Shown: positions 31,135-40,559, numbered from the stretch's first letter. The stretch is DNA of 64,000 nucleotides from Thiothrix litoralis (GCF_017901135.1 NZ_CP072801.1:1550001-1614000); one strand, 5' to 3'. Notes: generated by a model not told the origin, from the letters alone. Numbers and translations: made by a program.

Positions 31135-31161
31135 TTAAGTGTCCGATAGATGGACATTTAA
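31135..31161 (+). repeat. Hairpin at the left end of the IS91-type element
   Basis: TTAAGTGTCC (31135-31144) and GGACATTTAA (31152-31161) pair with one mismatch around a 7-base loop. Sub-terminal hairpins mark the ends (ori and ter) of IS91 elements. It also overlaps the leader of the recombinase gene and so may affect its expression. Confidence 0.5.
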
Positions 31162-31174
31162 AGGAGAACCCATC

Positions 31175-32044
31175 ATGAAAGTCAGCCCGTTACGCCAGCG
31201 GATGCTGGATGCCATGCAGATGCGTGGCTACTCCCCCAGAACCCATGACAGTTATGTGCAAGCTGTCCTTGACCTAAGCCACCATTACCATCGACCACCG
31301 GACAAGATTTCGGCGGATGAGGTGCAGCAATGGTTGCTGTGGCTGTTAAAAGAACGCCAGGTTTCGTCCTCCACCTGCCACTTGTATTTCAACGGGGTGC
31401 GCTTCCTGTTTGTGACGGTGCTGGAGGATGCGGATTTTATGGCTTACCGCTTTGCCTTGCCCAAACGCCAGCAACGCTTACCTGATTTGCTGTCACGGGC
31501 AGAGGTTAGCCAACTGGTGGCAGCTCCTGACAACCCGACCCACCGGCTGCTGTTGCTGAGCTGTTATGCCTGTGGGCTGCGGGTCAGTGAGTTGGTGAAT
31601 ATCCGGGTGCAGGACATTGACGGCAGCCGCCGTATCTTGCATGTGGTGCAGGGCAAGGGGCAAAAAGACCGTTACGTGCCGGTATCCGACACCTTGCTGG
31701 CACAATGGCGGGCTTACTGGCAGCGTTGTCACCCCAAAGAATGGCTGTTTCCGGGGAAATACCACGGCTACCAGCAGTCGATGACCACACCCCAGAAGAT
31801 CTACCTGCGTGCCAAGCGGCAAGTGGGCATCCGCAAGGAAGGCGGCATCCATAGCCTGCGCCATGCGTTTGCCACCCATGCGTTGCAGGCGGGAATGCCG
31901 ATCCACCAGTTGCAGCAGGTGTTGGGGCATGAGCATGTCAGCACCACGATGCGCTATGCGCATTGGTTGCCGGAAACCCAACAGGGTGGGCAAACCATTG
32001 ACCTGCTGGCGGGGCTGGATGCCGCCGCCGTATGTTACGCCTAG
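31175..32044 (+). CDS. Tyrosine recombinase of the IS91-type element
   Basis: 289 residues from the ATG at 31175 (AAAGGAGAA ahead of it). SAM-like N-terminal domain (MQMRGYSPRTHDSYVQAVLD) and catalytic domain with Arg in CYACGLRVSELVNIRVQDID, HSLRHAFATH, HEHVSTTMRYAH with the Tyr nucleophile. The additional segment that marks integron integrases is not present, so this is not IntI in spite of the attC sites downstream. The 3' end overlaps the transposase gene. Confidence 0.9.
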   Translation: MKVSPLRQRMLDAMQMRGYSPRTHDSYVQAVLDLSHHYHRPPDKISADEVQQWLLWLLKERQVSSSTCHLYFNGVRFLFVTVLEDADFMAYRFALPKRQQRLPDLLSRAEVSQLVAAPDNPTHRLLLLSCYACGLRVSELVNIRVQDIDGSRRILHVVQGKGQKDRYVPVSDTLLAQWRAYWQRCHPKEWLFPGKYHGYQQSMTTPQKIYLRAKRQVGIRKEGGIHSLRHAFATHALQAGMPIHQLQQVLGHEHVSTTMRYAHWLPETQQGGQTIDLLAGLDAAAVCYA

Positions 32045-33150
32045 CCGAGGTGGTGCAGCGGTTCCGGCCCCATTTGCCACCGTTGCCAGCGCCAGTGAAC
32101 AAGGTGTGCCAACAACTGCTGGCGTGCCGGACACCTGCCTTGGGTGGTTTCCAACTGCGCTGTGGGGAATGCGGCGAGGAAGTCCCGCTGTACCATGCCT
32201 GCCGCAACCGCCATTGCCCGCGCTGCCAGCAGCAGGCCAGTGAGCAGTGGCAGCAACGTGAGTTGGCGAATGTCGTCCCTGCACCGTACTTCCATCTGGT
32301 GTTCACCCTGCCGCATGAGCTGAACGGTTGGGTCAGGCTGCACCCGGCGGTGGTTTACCATGCCCTGTTCCGCAGCGTGTGGGACACGCTCAATACCTTG
32401 GGGCATGAGCGCAAACGCCTCAACGGGCAACTGGGGATGACAGCGGTGCTGCACACCTGGGGGCAGAACCTCAGCCAGCACGTTCACCTGCACTGCCTGA
32501 TCCTCGGCGGGGCATTGGATGCTGCGCAACAGTGGCATCCGGCAAAAAGCACCTACCTGTTCCCGATCCGGGTGCTGTCGCGCCTGTTCCGGGGCAAGCT
32601 GGTCAGCCGGTTGCGGGAGGCTGCCGAGGATGGGCAATTGCCGCGTGTCACCCACCCCGGCGAGGTCAAACAATTGCTGGGGCAATTGATGCGCAAAGAC
32701 TGGGTGGTGTATGCCAAACCCTGCCTGCACAAGGCTGAAACGGTGGTGCAGTACTTAGCACGTTACACCCGCAAGATTGCTATCAGTGAGTCCCGCCTGC
32801 TGGGCATCACGGACGAAACGGTCAGCTTCCGCTACCACGATTACCGCGATGGGCAGCAGAAAGTGATGACCTTGGCGGGTGATGAGTTCCTGCGCCGCTT
32901 CCTGCAACACGTGTTGCCAGCGGGCTTTATGCGCATCCGCCATTACGGCTGGTTGGCGAATGCCTGCCGCCAAACCCGCTTGCCACAAGTGCGCGAGGCC
33001 ATTGCCCGTTACGCACCCACGCTGCCAACGGTGGCAGACAAGCCGCTGGAAGCCATTGCCCGCTTTGACGGCATCCCTTGCCCTTGCTGCAAAATTGGCA
33101 TGATGCGGGTGCGTTACCCGCTGCCGCCCCAACGGTTGGAGTATGGCTGA
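32032..33150 (+). CDS. IS91-family transposase (Y1 HUH)
   Basis: 372 residues. N-terminal zinc-binding region (LRCGECGEEVPLYHACRNRH, CPRCQQQ), the HUH-type metal site QHVHLHCLILGGAL near residue 150 and the nucleophile Tyr in VQYLARYTRKIAIS near 245. The segment FRYHDYRDGQQKVMTL is also typical. The C-terminal CPCCKIGMMRV adds another Cys cluster. Rolling-circle transposase for the element; frame intact. Confidence 0.93.
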   Translation: MLRLAEVVQRFRPHLPPLPAPVNKVCQQLLACRTPALGGFQLRCGECGEEVPLYHACRNRHCPRCQQQASEQWQQRELANVVPAPYFHLVFTLPHELNGWVRLHPAVVYHALFRSVWDTLNTLGHERKRLNGQLGMTAVLHTWGQNLSQHVHLHCLILGGALDAAQQWHPAKSTYLFPIRVLSRLFRGKLVSRLREAAEDGQLPRVTHPGEVKQLLGQLMRKDWVVYAKPCLHKAETVVQYLARYTRKIAISESRLLGITDETVSFRYHDYRDGQQKVMTLAGDEFLRRFLQHVLPAGFMRIRHYGWLANACRQTRLPQVREAIARYAPTLPTVADKPLEAIARFDGIPCPCCKIGMMRVRYPLPPQRLEYG

Positions 33151-33423
33151 CGGCGCAATAGGTTGATGGGTTTAGGTTGAAACAGGGAAAAAACCGGCAG
33201 CCCCGGACTGCCACACACCGCTGTTGTACCTGCTGGACAAATGGCTCGAAACACCCATAATCCTGTGCTATGTTTGACCACAATCAGGGCGGAAACAGGC
33301 AGGACGGCAATGGGTTGGCAACGGTTGGTGGGGAATCATCAGGCAACAGGGGCTGGCGGGGCGATGGGCAGAAAAAGCAATCCCCTTATAGATAAGGTGT
33401 CGGACTCCGTAGCACGCGGTTCC
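33151..33423. other. Noncoding sequence between the IS91 transposase and the first attC
   Basis: About 270 bases with no gene. It should hold the right (ori or ter) end of the IS91-type element; a short perfect stem CCTTAT/ATAAGG with a 2-base loop lies at 33384-33397. The rest may belong to the cassette whose attC follows. Confidence 0.4.
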
Positions 33424-33485
33424 GTCCAACAAGGCATTTATGCCCAGTGCTGCCGCACACGGCATAAAATGCTTTAACGTTGGCG
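33424..33485 (+). repeat. attC site A of the cassette array
   Basis: A 62-base attC-like site. The left core GTCCAAC fits RYYYAAC, the right core begins at CGTTGGCG (crossover between 33479 and 33480). Inner arms AAGGCATTTATGCC and GGCATAAAATGCTTT pair extensively, giving the folded single-strand form used by integron integrases. It differs in sequence and length from sites B-D and closes an upstream cassette now disrupted by the IS91 element. Confidence 0.7.
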
Positions 33486-33526
33486 TACTGCCCCCCTAAA
33501 AATAGACTTCTTAGGAAAATTCAAAT

Positions 33527-33847
33527 ATGTTGATTTTTATTGGACTCGCTACCATTTTATTGGTGCTTGCTTTTAAGCAACCTCTTGGTAGTCGATTTAG
33601 ATATTTAGTGGCTGTTATCGTCCGATTTGCGTGGTCTTTAACTATTGGGCTACCATTTTTCGTATTAGGGCTGGTCGCGTTTCTCTTGATCGACATCCTT
33701 TTCCCTACCTCTAGTAAAGGCTACGTTATCCTCAATAAAATGTACAAGTGGGGGAGCTGCTATTGGTTTAATGGGTTGAGGTTGAATTTTGAAACAGATG
33801 ACTACGATGTTACTGTTGAAAAACAGCGCAAGACAAGTAATGAATAG
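33527..33847 (+). CDS. Cassette-borne small membrane protein
   Basis: 106 residues; two hydrophobic segments (about 1-18 and 29-56, the second including LTIGLPFFVLGLVAFLLIDI) and a polar C-terminal domain (GYVILNKMYKWGSCYWFNGL). It is the first gene after attC A, in the cassette orientation. Base composition is more AT-rich than the chromosome around it. No family recognised; small membrane proteins are frequent among cassette genes of unknown function. Confidence 0.6.
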   Translation: MLIFIGLATILLVLAFKQPLGSRFRYLVAVIVRFAWSLTIGLPFFVLGLVAFLLIDILFPTSSKGYVILNKMYKWGSCYWFNGLRLNFETDDYDVTVEKQRKTSNE

Positions 33848-34017
33848 CTTTCTCTACCGCGTTGATGCGTGTAAAAATTATGCCAGCGTCAAAGCCTGAA
33901 TTTAAAGCATTGGTGCGCCGCGCTGATGCGCGGGAAAGGTCATGCTACACCGAAAATAGTCAACAGCGGCATCCTTGGCTATACTGACCCAAGAGAAACA
34001 ACTGGAGTAATACCATC

Positions 34018-34242
34018 ATGGGTACAGTAGAGCTAATCACTGAACACACCCGCCGTTTGCCGGAGAGTGTCCAACGAGAAATACTTAATTTTGTTGAGTA
34101 TCTGTTCAATAAATACAGTTCACCCCTTACACGATCTGTTGTACCAACAACACGTCAGGCTGGCTTACACGCTGGTTGTGCGGTGATGGCTGCTGATTTC
34201 GATGCGCCATTATCAGACGATTTCTGGCTGGGTACAGAATGA
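34018..34242 (+). CDS. vapB: VapB-type (DUF2281) antitoxin
   Basis: 74 residues: ELITEHTRRLPESVQREILN and FVEYLFNKY form the DUF2281 helix pair, and the C-terminus (DFDAPLSDDFWLGTE) is the usual toxin-binding tail with the DAPLxDF pattern. Its stop overlaps the vapC start by ATGA. Lies in the cassette bounded by attC A and attC B. Confidence 0.85.
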   Translation: MGTVELITEHTRRLPESVQREILNFVEYLFNKYSSPLTRSVVPTTRQAGLHAGCAVMAADFDAPLSDDFWLGTE

Positions 34243-34625
34243 GGCTGCTGTTAGATACCCACACATTTTTATGGTGGGACAGCCAACCAAACAAACTTCC
34301 AGCCAAGGTGTTGGCACTGTGTGAAGATACTCAAAATGAGATATTTTTGAGCGTTGCCAGCATTTGGGAGATGCAGATAAAGCATCAATTAGGCAAATTG
34401 GAGCTTCATCTGCCGTTGGATAGGCTGGTCTCCGAACAAGTGCACAAAAATGCCATCCAGATTTTACCGATACAGACAGCCCATGTGTTGGGGGTTGCTG
34501 CTTTACCTGATGTTCATAAAGACCCGTTTGACCGTCTTCTGATTGCCCAAGCCAATGTTGAGAAGATGGTGTTCCTGAGCGGTGACGGTGTTTTCAAGCA
34601 TTATCCTGTCCAGATTATTTGGTGA
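34239..34625 (+). CDS. vapC: VapC-type PIN-domain toxin
   Basis: 128 residues. PIN nuclease with the acidic residues in place: MRLLLDTHTFLWW (first Asp), VASIWEMQIKHQLGK (Glu) and DVHKDPFDRLLIAQA (the Asp pair near residue 95-99). It cuts RNA, typically tRNA or rRNA, when free of VapB. Ends 11 bases before attC B, the compact layout of a cassette gene. Such pairs stabilise cassette arrays. Confidence 0.9.
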   Translation: MRLLLDTHTFLWWDSQPNKLPAKVLALCEDTQNEIFLSVASIWEMQIKHQLGKLELHLPLDRLVSEQVHKNAIQILPIQTAHVLGVAALPDVHKDPFDRLLIAQANVEKMVFLSGDGVFKHYPVQIIW

Positions 34626-34636
34626 TAATGATTTTG

Positions 34637-34727
34637 CGCCAACAAATCATTCGACGACGGACGCGGTGACAGCCCGCAACTCCGGGCGATTTACTCCCCG
34701 CCGCGCCCGTCATGCTGGACGTTATCC
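34637..34727 (+). repeat. attC site B
   Basis: 91 bases. Left core CGCCAAC (34637-34643), right core GTTATCC (34721-34727). The left core is complementary to GTTGGCG at 33479-33485, the start of the same cassette, as expected when a circular cassette is inserted. The body (TCGACGACGGACGCGGTGAC, then CCGCCGCGCCCGTC) is shared with sites C and D. Confidence 0.9.
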
Positions 34728-34762
34728 CTTGCAAACCGAGCCAACACAACAAATTATCAAAT

Positions 34763-35983
34763 ATGACAGATTATAGAGAATTGCAAAAAATCCTAGATAA
34801 AACTGAGCTTCTTAGATTAAAGTACTCTTTATTTTACAAGAAAAACTCTTTCAATATTTTTCAGGTTCTCAAAAAAGGTGATGACGAGGTAAATGTTCAC
34901 TCAAATTTTATTTCTGAGCTATTAAACCCAAAGGGTAGTCATGGCAAAGAAGATATTTTTCTTAGGCTATTTATTGAACAAACACTAGACATAACATATG
35001 AGAGTTTAGGTAACTGTCTCTTAGTTAGACCTGAACATCAAAATATTGATATATACATTGAGTTTGACAAAACGATCATCGTAATCGAAAACAAAATTCA
35101 TGCTCAGGATCAGTATAGACAATTAGAAAGATATTATGAATATGCAAAACTCAAGAACAAACCTATATATTTAATGTATTTAACATTAGATGGCAAAGAA
35201 CCATCCAGCGATAGCCTTGGCAACTTGTCGATTGATGTTGTTACATTAATTTCCTATAAATATGAAGTTCTTAACTGGATCACAGCTTGCATCAAAGAAG
35301 CAGCGTTAAACCCATCACTTAGAGAAGCGACTTACCAGTATCTTGATTTAATCAAATATTTAACAGGTCAATCAATGAGCGCAGAGAATAGAAAAGACAT
35401 TATTAGTTTATTAAAAACAGGAGATAATGCAAAAAACGCTTTACAAATACAAAAAAATTGGATACATGCAAAATGGTATGCACAAAAGTACTTTTGGGAA
35501 GAACTAAAACAGCATCTTACTGCTAACAAAGGTTATTATGAATTAATAGTTCCTAAATTTACTTATTCTAGCAACTATATTGATGGATATGTCCACAGAC
35601 AAAGAAGCAGAAAGATTCATTATGGCTTTTTCGCTGGCATTAAAAATATTGACAACAAATACGACATTTGTTTATATACTGAAATTGGCCACAATGATGA
35701 CTTATATTATGGACTTGGTATAGTTGAAGACAAGACAATAAGAGTCAATAGAAAAGAAAATCAATTTGAAGATATTATCGAAAAAATGAGAAAAGCCAAT
35801 CTTTATTCACCAAATCAATACTGGATCACTTCAACAAAACGAATACCATTAAGATTTTATAGCTTTGATGATGAAGATACAGTGTCAATGCTTAATCAAG
35901 ATTTCAGAAATGCTTTTGTAAAAAGCCTAACCGATGAAATGTCTATTTTTATTGAAGAAGCATTTAAAGAACAAAATAATTAA
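34763..35983 (+). CDS. PD-(D/E)XK nuclease superfamily protein in a cassette
   Basis: 406 residues from the ATG at 34763; an in-frame ATG at 34712 lies inside attC B and is unlikely. NFISELLNPKGSHG near residue 48 and IDIYIEFDKTIIVIENKIHA near 95-112 give the nuclease core: Asp96 and the E-N-K of 109-111, followed by QYRQLERYYEYA. This is the PDDEXK_4 type found in defence islands and cassettes. The C-terminal half has an antitoxin-like or target-sensing domain of unknown kind. The gene is markedly AT-rich compared with its neighbours, a sign of foreign origin. The stop lies 5 bases before attC C. A role in phage defence is a guess from the family. Confidence 0.8.
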   Translation: MTDYRELQKILDKTELLRLKYSLFYKKNSFNIFQVLKKGDDEVNVHSNFISELLNPKGSHGKEDIFLRLFIEQTLDITYESLGNCLLVRPEHQNIDIYIEFDKTIIVIENKIHAQDQYRQLERYYEYAKLKNKPIYLMYLTLDGKEPSSDSLGNLSIDVVTLISYKYEVLNWITACIKEAALNPSLREATYQYLDLIKYLTGQSMSAENRKDIISLLKTGDNAKNALQIQKNWIHAKWYAQKYFWEELKQHLTANKGYYELIVPKFTYSSNYIDGYVHRQRSRKIHYGFFAGIKNIDNKYDICLYTEIGHNDDLYYGLGIVEDKTIRVNRKENQFEDIIEKMRKANLYSPNQYWITSTKRIPLRFYSFDDEDTVSMLNQDFRNAFVKSLTDEMSIFIEEAFKEQNN

Positions 35984-35988
35984 TATTA

Positions 35989-36075
35989 GGATAACGAGTG
36001 TGTCGACGACGGACGCGGTGACAGCCCGCGACTTCGCACAATTTACTCCCCGCCGCGCCCGTCACACGAGACGTT
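35989..36075 (+). repeat. attC site C, split from its cassette by an IS
   Basis: Left core GGATAAC (35989-35995) is complementary to GTTATCC at the start of this cassette. The body matches sites B and D. The right core is cut after CGTT (36072-36075), where IS1182 begins; the missing part GTTACGC reappears at 37863-37869 on the other side of the IS. Confidence 0.88.
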
Positions 36076-37862
36076 GAGGCTGTAGAAAAACCCTCTTTTT
36101 CGCCATTTTGTGGGATAATTAGGCATCGCAAGCACCCGAACGAGTAGGCAGGCATGGCACGCTACAAACCGATTCATCAAGGCGTAAAACTGTTGGCAGT
36201 GGACTTTGACCGCCAAATTCTCCCCGGCACGTTTGAACATGCGTTGCGCCATTTGGTTGACCACGAACTCGACCTTGAAGGTTTCCACCAGCGTTATAAG
36301 AATGATGTGCAGGGAGCGGCAGCATTTAACCCGGCGGTTTTACTCAAAATTATCCTGTTGGCTTACAGCCGTGGCATTATCAGTAGCCGCAAAATCGAAG
36401 CGGCGTGTCGCGAGAATATGCTGTTCATAGCGATTTCCGGTGATAGCCAGCCGCATTTCACCACGCTGGCGGCGTTTATCGCCAATGCCGGGGAGCTGAT
36501 CACCAAACTGTTTACCCAAGTGCTGCTGATTTGTGACCGCCAAGGCTTGATCGGGAAGGAGATGTTTGCCATTGACGGGGTGAAGTTGCCCTCCAATGCC
36601 AGTAAAGAAAAGTCTGGCACCCGCGCTGACTTCCTGCGCCAAGCCGAACGCATGGAAAAAGCCGCCGCCAAAATCATCGACACACACCAACAAGCCGATG
36701 CCAGTAAAACGGATGCGGCGGCAGCCCAGCGCGAAGCCAAACAACTGAAACGCCTGCAACACGAAGCCAAGCAGTTACGTGACTGGTTGGCAGACAACCC
36801 CAAAGACCGCCAAGGCTCCAAAGGCAGTATCCGCCTGTCCAACCGCACCGACAACGAATCTGCCAAAATGGCGACCAGCAAAGGCGTGGTGCAAGGTTAT
36901 ACCGGCGTCGCAGCCGTGGATTGCCATTACCAAATCATTGTCGAAGCCCAAGCTCACGGCACAGGGTCGGAACAGGAACTGCTGATGCCCGTGGTCAATG
37001 CCACCGCTTCAATGCGCACTCCCGAAACGGTGATCACCGCCGACAACGGCTACCACAGTGAAGCCAACCTCAAAGCCTTGGCGGATGCTGGAATTGATGC
37101 CTACATCCCTGACAAGGATTACCGCAAACGCGATGACCGCTATGCCGATCAGACGGTGCATCAGCAAAAACCTGACCCCTTATCGAACAAATGCCCCAAG
37201 CCCAGCAAAGCCAAAACCTATAAACCTGCCGACTTCCAATTAGCCGCTGACCTTAGCCATTGTCTTTGCCCGGCGGGAAAACGCCTTTACCGTACTGGCA
37301 AGAATTGCACCCTGAATGGCTATGCTTCGGTACGTTTCCAAGGCGCGTTCCGTGACTGTGAACCCTGTACACAGCGTCCCCAATGCCTGAAAGACCCGGC
37401 AAAAACCCGCGCTCGGCAAGTGACGTTCCTGCAAGGCAAGCGTGATGACACCCCCAGCCACACCGATTTGATGAAGCCCAAAATCGACTCCGACCTCGGC
37501 AAACGCATGATCACCCAACGTTTCGCCACCGTCGAACCGGTGTTTGGGAACTTGCGCGGCAACAAACGTCTGCACCGCTTCACCTTGCGCAGCAAAGCCA
37601 AAGTGGACGGGCAATGGAAACTGTTTTGCCTGATGCACAACCTCGAAAAGCTGGCTCATTACGGGTATGCCGCATGAAGGGGGAAATGATGCTGCCAAAC
37701 ACGCAAAAATGCACCGTATTGAGCGTATCAGGTGGCATTCAGGGCGTTATGGGGAAGCAGGAAGTTGGCAGCGGTGAAAAAATCCGTCACCCGCTTGGGG
37801 GGGCAAAAAAATGACTGACCGGTCTGGATGGGATGATCAGATTCGGGTTTTTCTACACCTTC
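36076..37862 (+). mobile_element. IS1182-family element inserted at an attC crossover point
   Basis: About 1787 bases. Terminal inverted repeats are GAGGCTGTAGAAAAACCC (36076-36093) and its counterpart GGGTTTTTCTACACCTTC (37845-37862), with two mismatches. GTT flanks both sides (36073-36075 and 37863-37865), a likely short target duplication. The target is the conserved GTT of attC C. Confidence 0.85.
36154..37677 (+). CDS. IS1182-family transposase
   Basis: 507 residues. N-terminal region with FNPAVLLKIILLAYSRGIIS and SSRKIEAACRENMLFIAISG; first catalytic Asp in KEMFAIDGVKLPSNASKE; second in VITADNGYHSEANLKALADA; Glu in the late FATVEPVFGNLRGNKRLHRF. A Cys cluster (CLCPAGKRLY, FRDCEPCTQRPQCL) lies before the last motif, as usual for this family. 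The frame is intact, so the element may still move. Confidence 0.93.
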   Translation: MARYKPIHQGVKLLAVDFDRQILPGTFEHALRHLVDHELDLEGFHQRYKNDVQGAAAFNPAVLLKIILLAYSRGIISSRKIEAACRENMLFIAISGDSQPHFTTLAAFIANAGELITKLFTQVLLICDRQGLIGKEMFAIDGVKLPSNASKEKSGTRADFLRQAERMEKAAAKIIDTHQQADASKTDAAAAQREAKQLKRLQHEAKQLRDWLADNPKDRQGSKGSIRLSNRTDNESAKMATSKGVVQGYTGVAAVDCHYQIIVEAQAHGTGSEQELLMPVVNATASMRTPETVITADNGYHSEANLKALADAGIDAYIPDKDYRKRDDRYADQTVHQQKPDPLSNKCPKPSKAKTYKPADFQLAADLSHCLCPAGKRLYRTGKNCTLNGYASVRFQGAFRDCEPCTQRPQCLKDPAKTRARQVTFLQGKRDDTPSHTDLMKPKIDSDLGKRMITQRFATVEPVFGNLRGNKRLHRFTLRSKAKVDGQWKLFCLMHNLEKLAHYGYAA

Positions 37863-37949
37863 GTTACGCTTGTTATTCAACACCATCCGCCTCATAACCA
37901 AGGTTCTTACCTATCGTCTTACCGAGAGTCAAGATTATGATGGCGGCAA
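37863..37949 (+). repeat. Cassette head, copy 1 (repeated at 40553-40637)
   Basis: GTTACGCTTGTTATTCAACA begins an 85-87 base segment found again, with only one or two differences, at 40553-40637. Both include the cassette 5' end (TTACGC after the crossover) and the first codons of an AbrB-type antitoxin (ATGATG then CGGCAACT). Here the gene is cut after its fifth codon by the ISAs1 element. Confidence 0.85.
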
Positions 37950-39119
37950 CTCAGGGCAAACGCATGAATAAGCCAGTAAAATCAATAGCGAACGATTAAC
38001 GCCCAAACGACGTCACCTGATAAGCTATCCCCTTTTCATCGAAGGGATGCACCCATGCAAGATCATGACCTGCTTAGCCACTTCTCCATCATTCAAGACT
38101 ACCGCCAAACGGGAAAAATTGAACACAAACTCACTGATATTTTGCTCTTGGTTATCTGTGCGGTCATTGCGGGTGCCGATGGCTGGGAAGAAATTGAAGA
38201 CTTTGGACATGATCGACTCACTTGGTTACAAGAATACGCTGATTTTGATAACGGCATCCCCAGCCACGACACCCTTGCTCGCGTGATGAGCTTGATTAAC
38301 CCACAACAATTCCAACGCTGTTTCGCTGACTGGATGCAAAGTTGCCACACACTCACTAACGGTGAAGTCATTGCCATTGATGGTAAAACCTTACGCGGCT
38401 CTTATGACAAGCGCCGTAGAACAGGGGCTATCCACATGGTCAGTGCTTTCTCAACGGCGAATGGCGTAGTGTTAGGACAAGTCAAAACCGATGAAAAATC
38501 CAATGAAATCACTGCTATTCCTGAATTGTTGAAACTGTTATCGGTGTGTGGCTGTCTCGTCACGTTGGACGCGATGGGTTGCCAGAAAGCCATTGCCCAA
38601 GCCATTCTTGATAAGGAGGCTAATTACCTGTTGGCAGTCAAGGGCAATCAGAAACGTCTTGAAGAAGCCTTTGCGAAACATTTTCCGCTGAGTCACGTAG
38701 CCCAGTATCAAGGTGATTACTTCAGCACTATTGAAAAGGCGCACGGCAGAGAAGAAACCCGTTTCCATATCGTGAGCGATGTCATCGGGGATTTCGTGGC
38801 GTTAAGTCTACAGTTCGCTATTACATCAGCTCTGCAACGCTCACCGCCAAACAATTCGCGGATGCTATCCGCAACCATTGGATGATTGAAAATCAGTTAC
38901 ACTGGCGGTTGGATGTCGCCATGCGTGAAGATGATTGCCGAATTCGCCGCGACAAAGCCGCCGAGAACCTTGCAGGGATACGCCATATCGCCTTTAACGT
39001 ATTGAACAGCCACAAAACCTTTAAGGCATGCATGAAACGCAAACAGAAAAAGGCCGCCATGAACACAGACTATCTTTCTGAGTTATTGATGGCTAAGGGA
39101 TTTTCGTAATCTTGCCGTG
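37950..39119 (+). mobile_element. ISAs1-family element (H-repeat like), damaged
   Basis: The left end is set by the point where the two cassette heads diverge: CAGGGCAAACGCATGAATAA at 37950 is a typical ISAs1-family terminus. The right end is probably CTTGCCGTG at 39111-39119 (CACGGCAAG in reverse, similar to CAGGGCAA). No target duplication is seen, and the rest of the interrupted gene does not follow, so a deletion has taken place on the right side. Confidence 0.65.
38055..39109 (+). pseudogene. ISAs1-family transposase with internal deletion
   Basis: The first part (38055 to about 38805) reads DRLTWLQEYADFDNGIPSHD, NGEVIAIDGKTLRGSYDKRR and LLAVKGNQKRLEEAF, the typical ISAs1 DDE core. At about 38805, in GDFVALSL, some tens of bases are missing relative to the family (the segment that normally reads LxxEWPGLKT) and the frame changes; the sequence continues as [40 protein letters not shown] to the stop at 39109. 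It is inactive unless complemented. Confidence 0.88.
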
Positions 39120-39138
39120 GACGACGAAATATTATCAG

Positions 39139-39678
<540 letters not shown>

Positions 39679-39917
39679 TTAGAATTAGAGCACTCAGCGT
39701 ACATTATGTGTTGCTTCAGAGTCAAATGGCTGGTTTGATGTCAAGTCCCGATAGATCATATACTTTTTTTGTAACTACTCCCCCCTGAAAAAGTTTAAAA
39801 AAATCTTGACTACATTTTTGGTGGGGTAGATCAATGCGCGGGAAAGTATGTGCCGAGTACAAAGTCCGAATAAATTTTGACCTTGATGACACTACAAAAT
39901 GTATATACACTTAAACC

Positions 39918-40193
39918 ATGAGATTTACATGGTCTGAGACAAAACGTGCAATCAATACAAAATCGCATGGGCTTGATTTTGTTGATGCGCCGCGTGTGTT
40001 TGAGGGCATCACCTTCACCTTTGAAGATGACAGGTTTGACTACAGTGAGCAGCGGTTTATCACGCTTGGGTTACTTGCCGGAGTGTTGGTTTCCATTGTC
40101 CACACAGAGAATGACCATGAGATTCGCATCATTTCCTTCCGCAAAGCAACCAAACGAGAAGAGGTGATTTATTATGACTCAATCCAATACTGA
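39918..40193 (+). CDS. brnT: BrnT toxin
   Basis: 91 residues. RelE-like ribonuclease of the BrnT family: FTWSETKRAINTKSHGLDFV is the usual start (the K.N..KHG motif, here SHG), DDRFDYSEQRFITLGLLAGV follows, and the ending IRIISFRKATKREEVIYYD has the R..S.R.A...E...Y signature. The antitoxin gene overlaps its 3' end by 20 bases. Confidence 0.9.
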   Translation: MRFTWSETKRAINTKSHGLDFVDAPRVFEGITFTFEDDRFDYSEQRFITLGLLAGVLVSIVHTENDHEIRIISFRKATKREEVIYYDSIQY

Positions 40194-40434
40194 TTGGGAG
40201 CGCCTTGCGTCAGGCACTCAAGGTGATCCAACTGAAGAACATCCTGAAGCTGAAGTCCGTCATGTCGTCCGTGGCATTGTTCGCCAAGGTTTAAAACCTT
40301 TACCAGCCAAAGCATCCGTTTCTTTGCGCATAGACCAGGACGTGCTGGAGTGGTTCAAAGCTCAAGGCGCAGGTTATCAAACACGTATCAACAGCGTTTT
40401 AAAAGCATTTAGAGATGCTTCGGTTAATCCATGA
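40174..40434 (+). CDS. brnA: BrnA antitoxin
   Basis: 86 residues, ribbon-helix-helix type. KASVSLRIDQDVLEWFKAQG, then AGYQTRINSVLKAFRDAS is the DNA-binding and dimer region. It ends 36 bases before attC D, so the brnTA pair closes this cassette. In BrnTA the antitoxin alone represses the promoter, and partner attributes fit here. Confidence 0.9.
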   Translation: MTQSNTDWERLASGTQGDPTEEHPEAEVRHVVRGIVRQGLKPLPAKASVSLRIDQDVLEWFKAQGAGYQTRINSVLKAFRDASVNP

Positions 40435-40469
40435 GCGTCAAGTACGACAAAAATAACTCCAATTAATGC

Positions 40470-40559
40470 GCCAACAAGTTGCTCGACGACGGACGCAGTG
40501 ATAGCCCGCGTCTTCGTCCAATCTACTACCCGCCGCGCCCGTCAGATTTGACGTTACGC
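40470..40559 (+). repeat. attC site D
   Basis: 90 bases; left core CGCCAAC (40470-40476), right core GTTACGC (40553-40559). Body closely matches B and C (CGACGACGGACGCAGTGATA, then CGCCGCGCCCGTCAGATTTG). The cassette start complementary to its left core (GTTGGCG) is not visible upstream, so the 5' part of this cassette was lost, probably with the ISAs1-linked deletion. Confidence 0.88.

Larger units (their letters stand above)
31135..33150 (+). mobile_element. IS91-type rolling-circle element with two genes
   Basis: A tyrosine recombinase gene and a Y1 HUH transposase gene overlap by 13 bases, the arrangement of the two-gene IS91 elements. The left end probably includes the hairpin at 31135-31161. 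The right end is not defined; noncoding sequence continues to the attC at 33424. IS91 elements make no target duplication and can carry neighbouring DNA. Confidence 0.8.

Noticed and set aside
31175-32044. Tyrosine recombinase considered as the integron integrase
   Set aside because: It lies before attC sites, but it lacks the added domain of IntI and overlaps an IS91 transposase gene, so it belongs to that element.
33850-34017. Possible additional attC between the membrane protein gene and vapB
   Set aside because: GATGCGTG and GATGCGCGGG segments repeat, but there is no complementary RYYYAAC/GTTRRRY core pair, so both genes are treated as one cassette.
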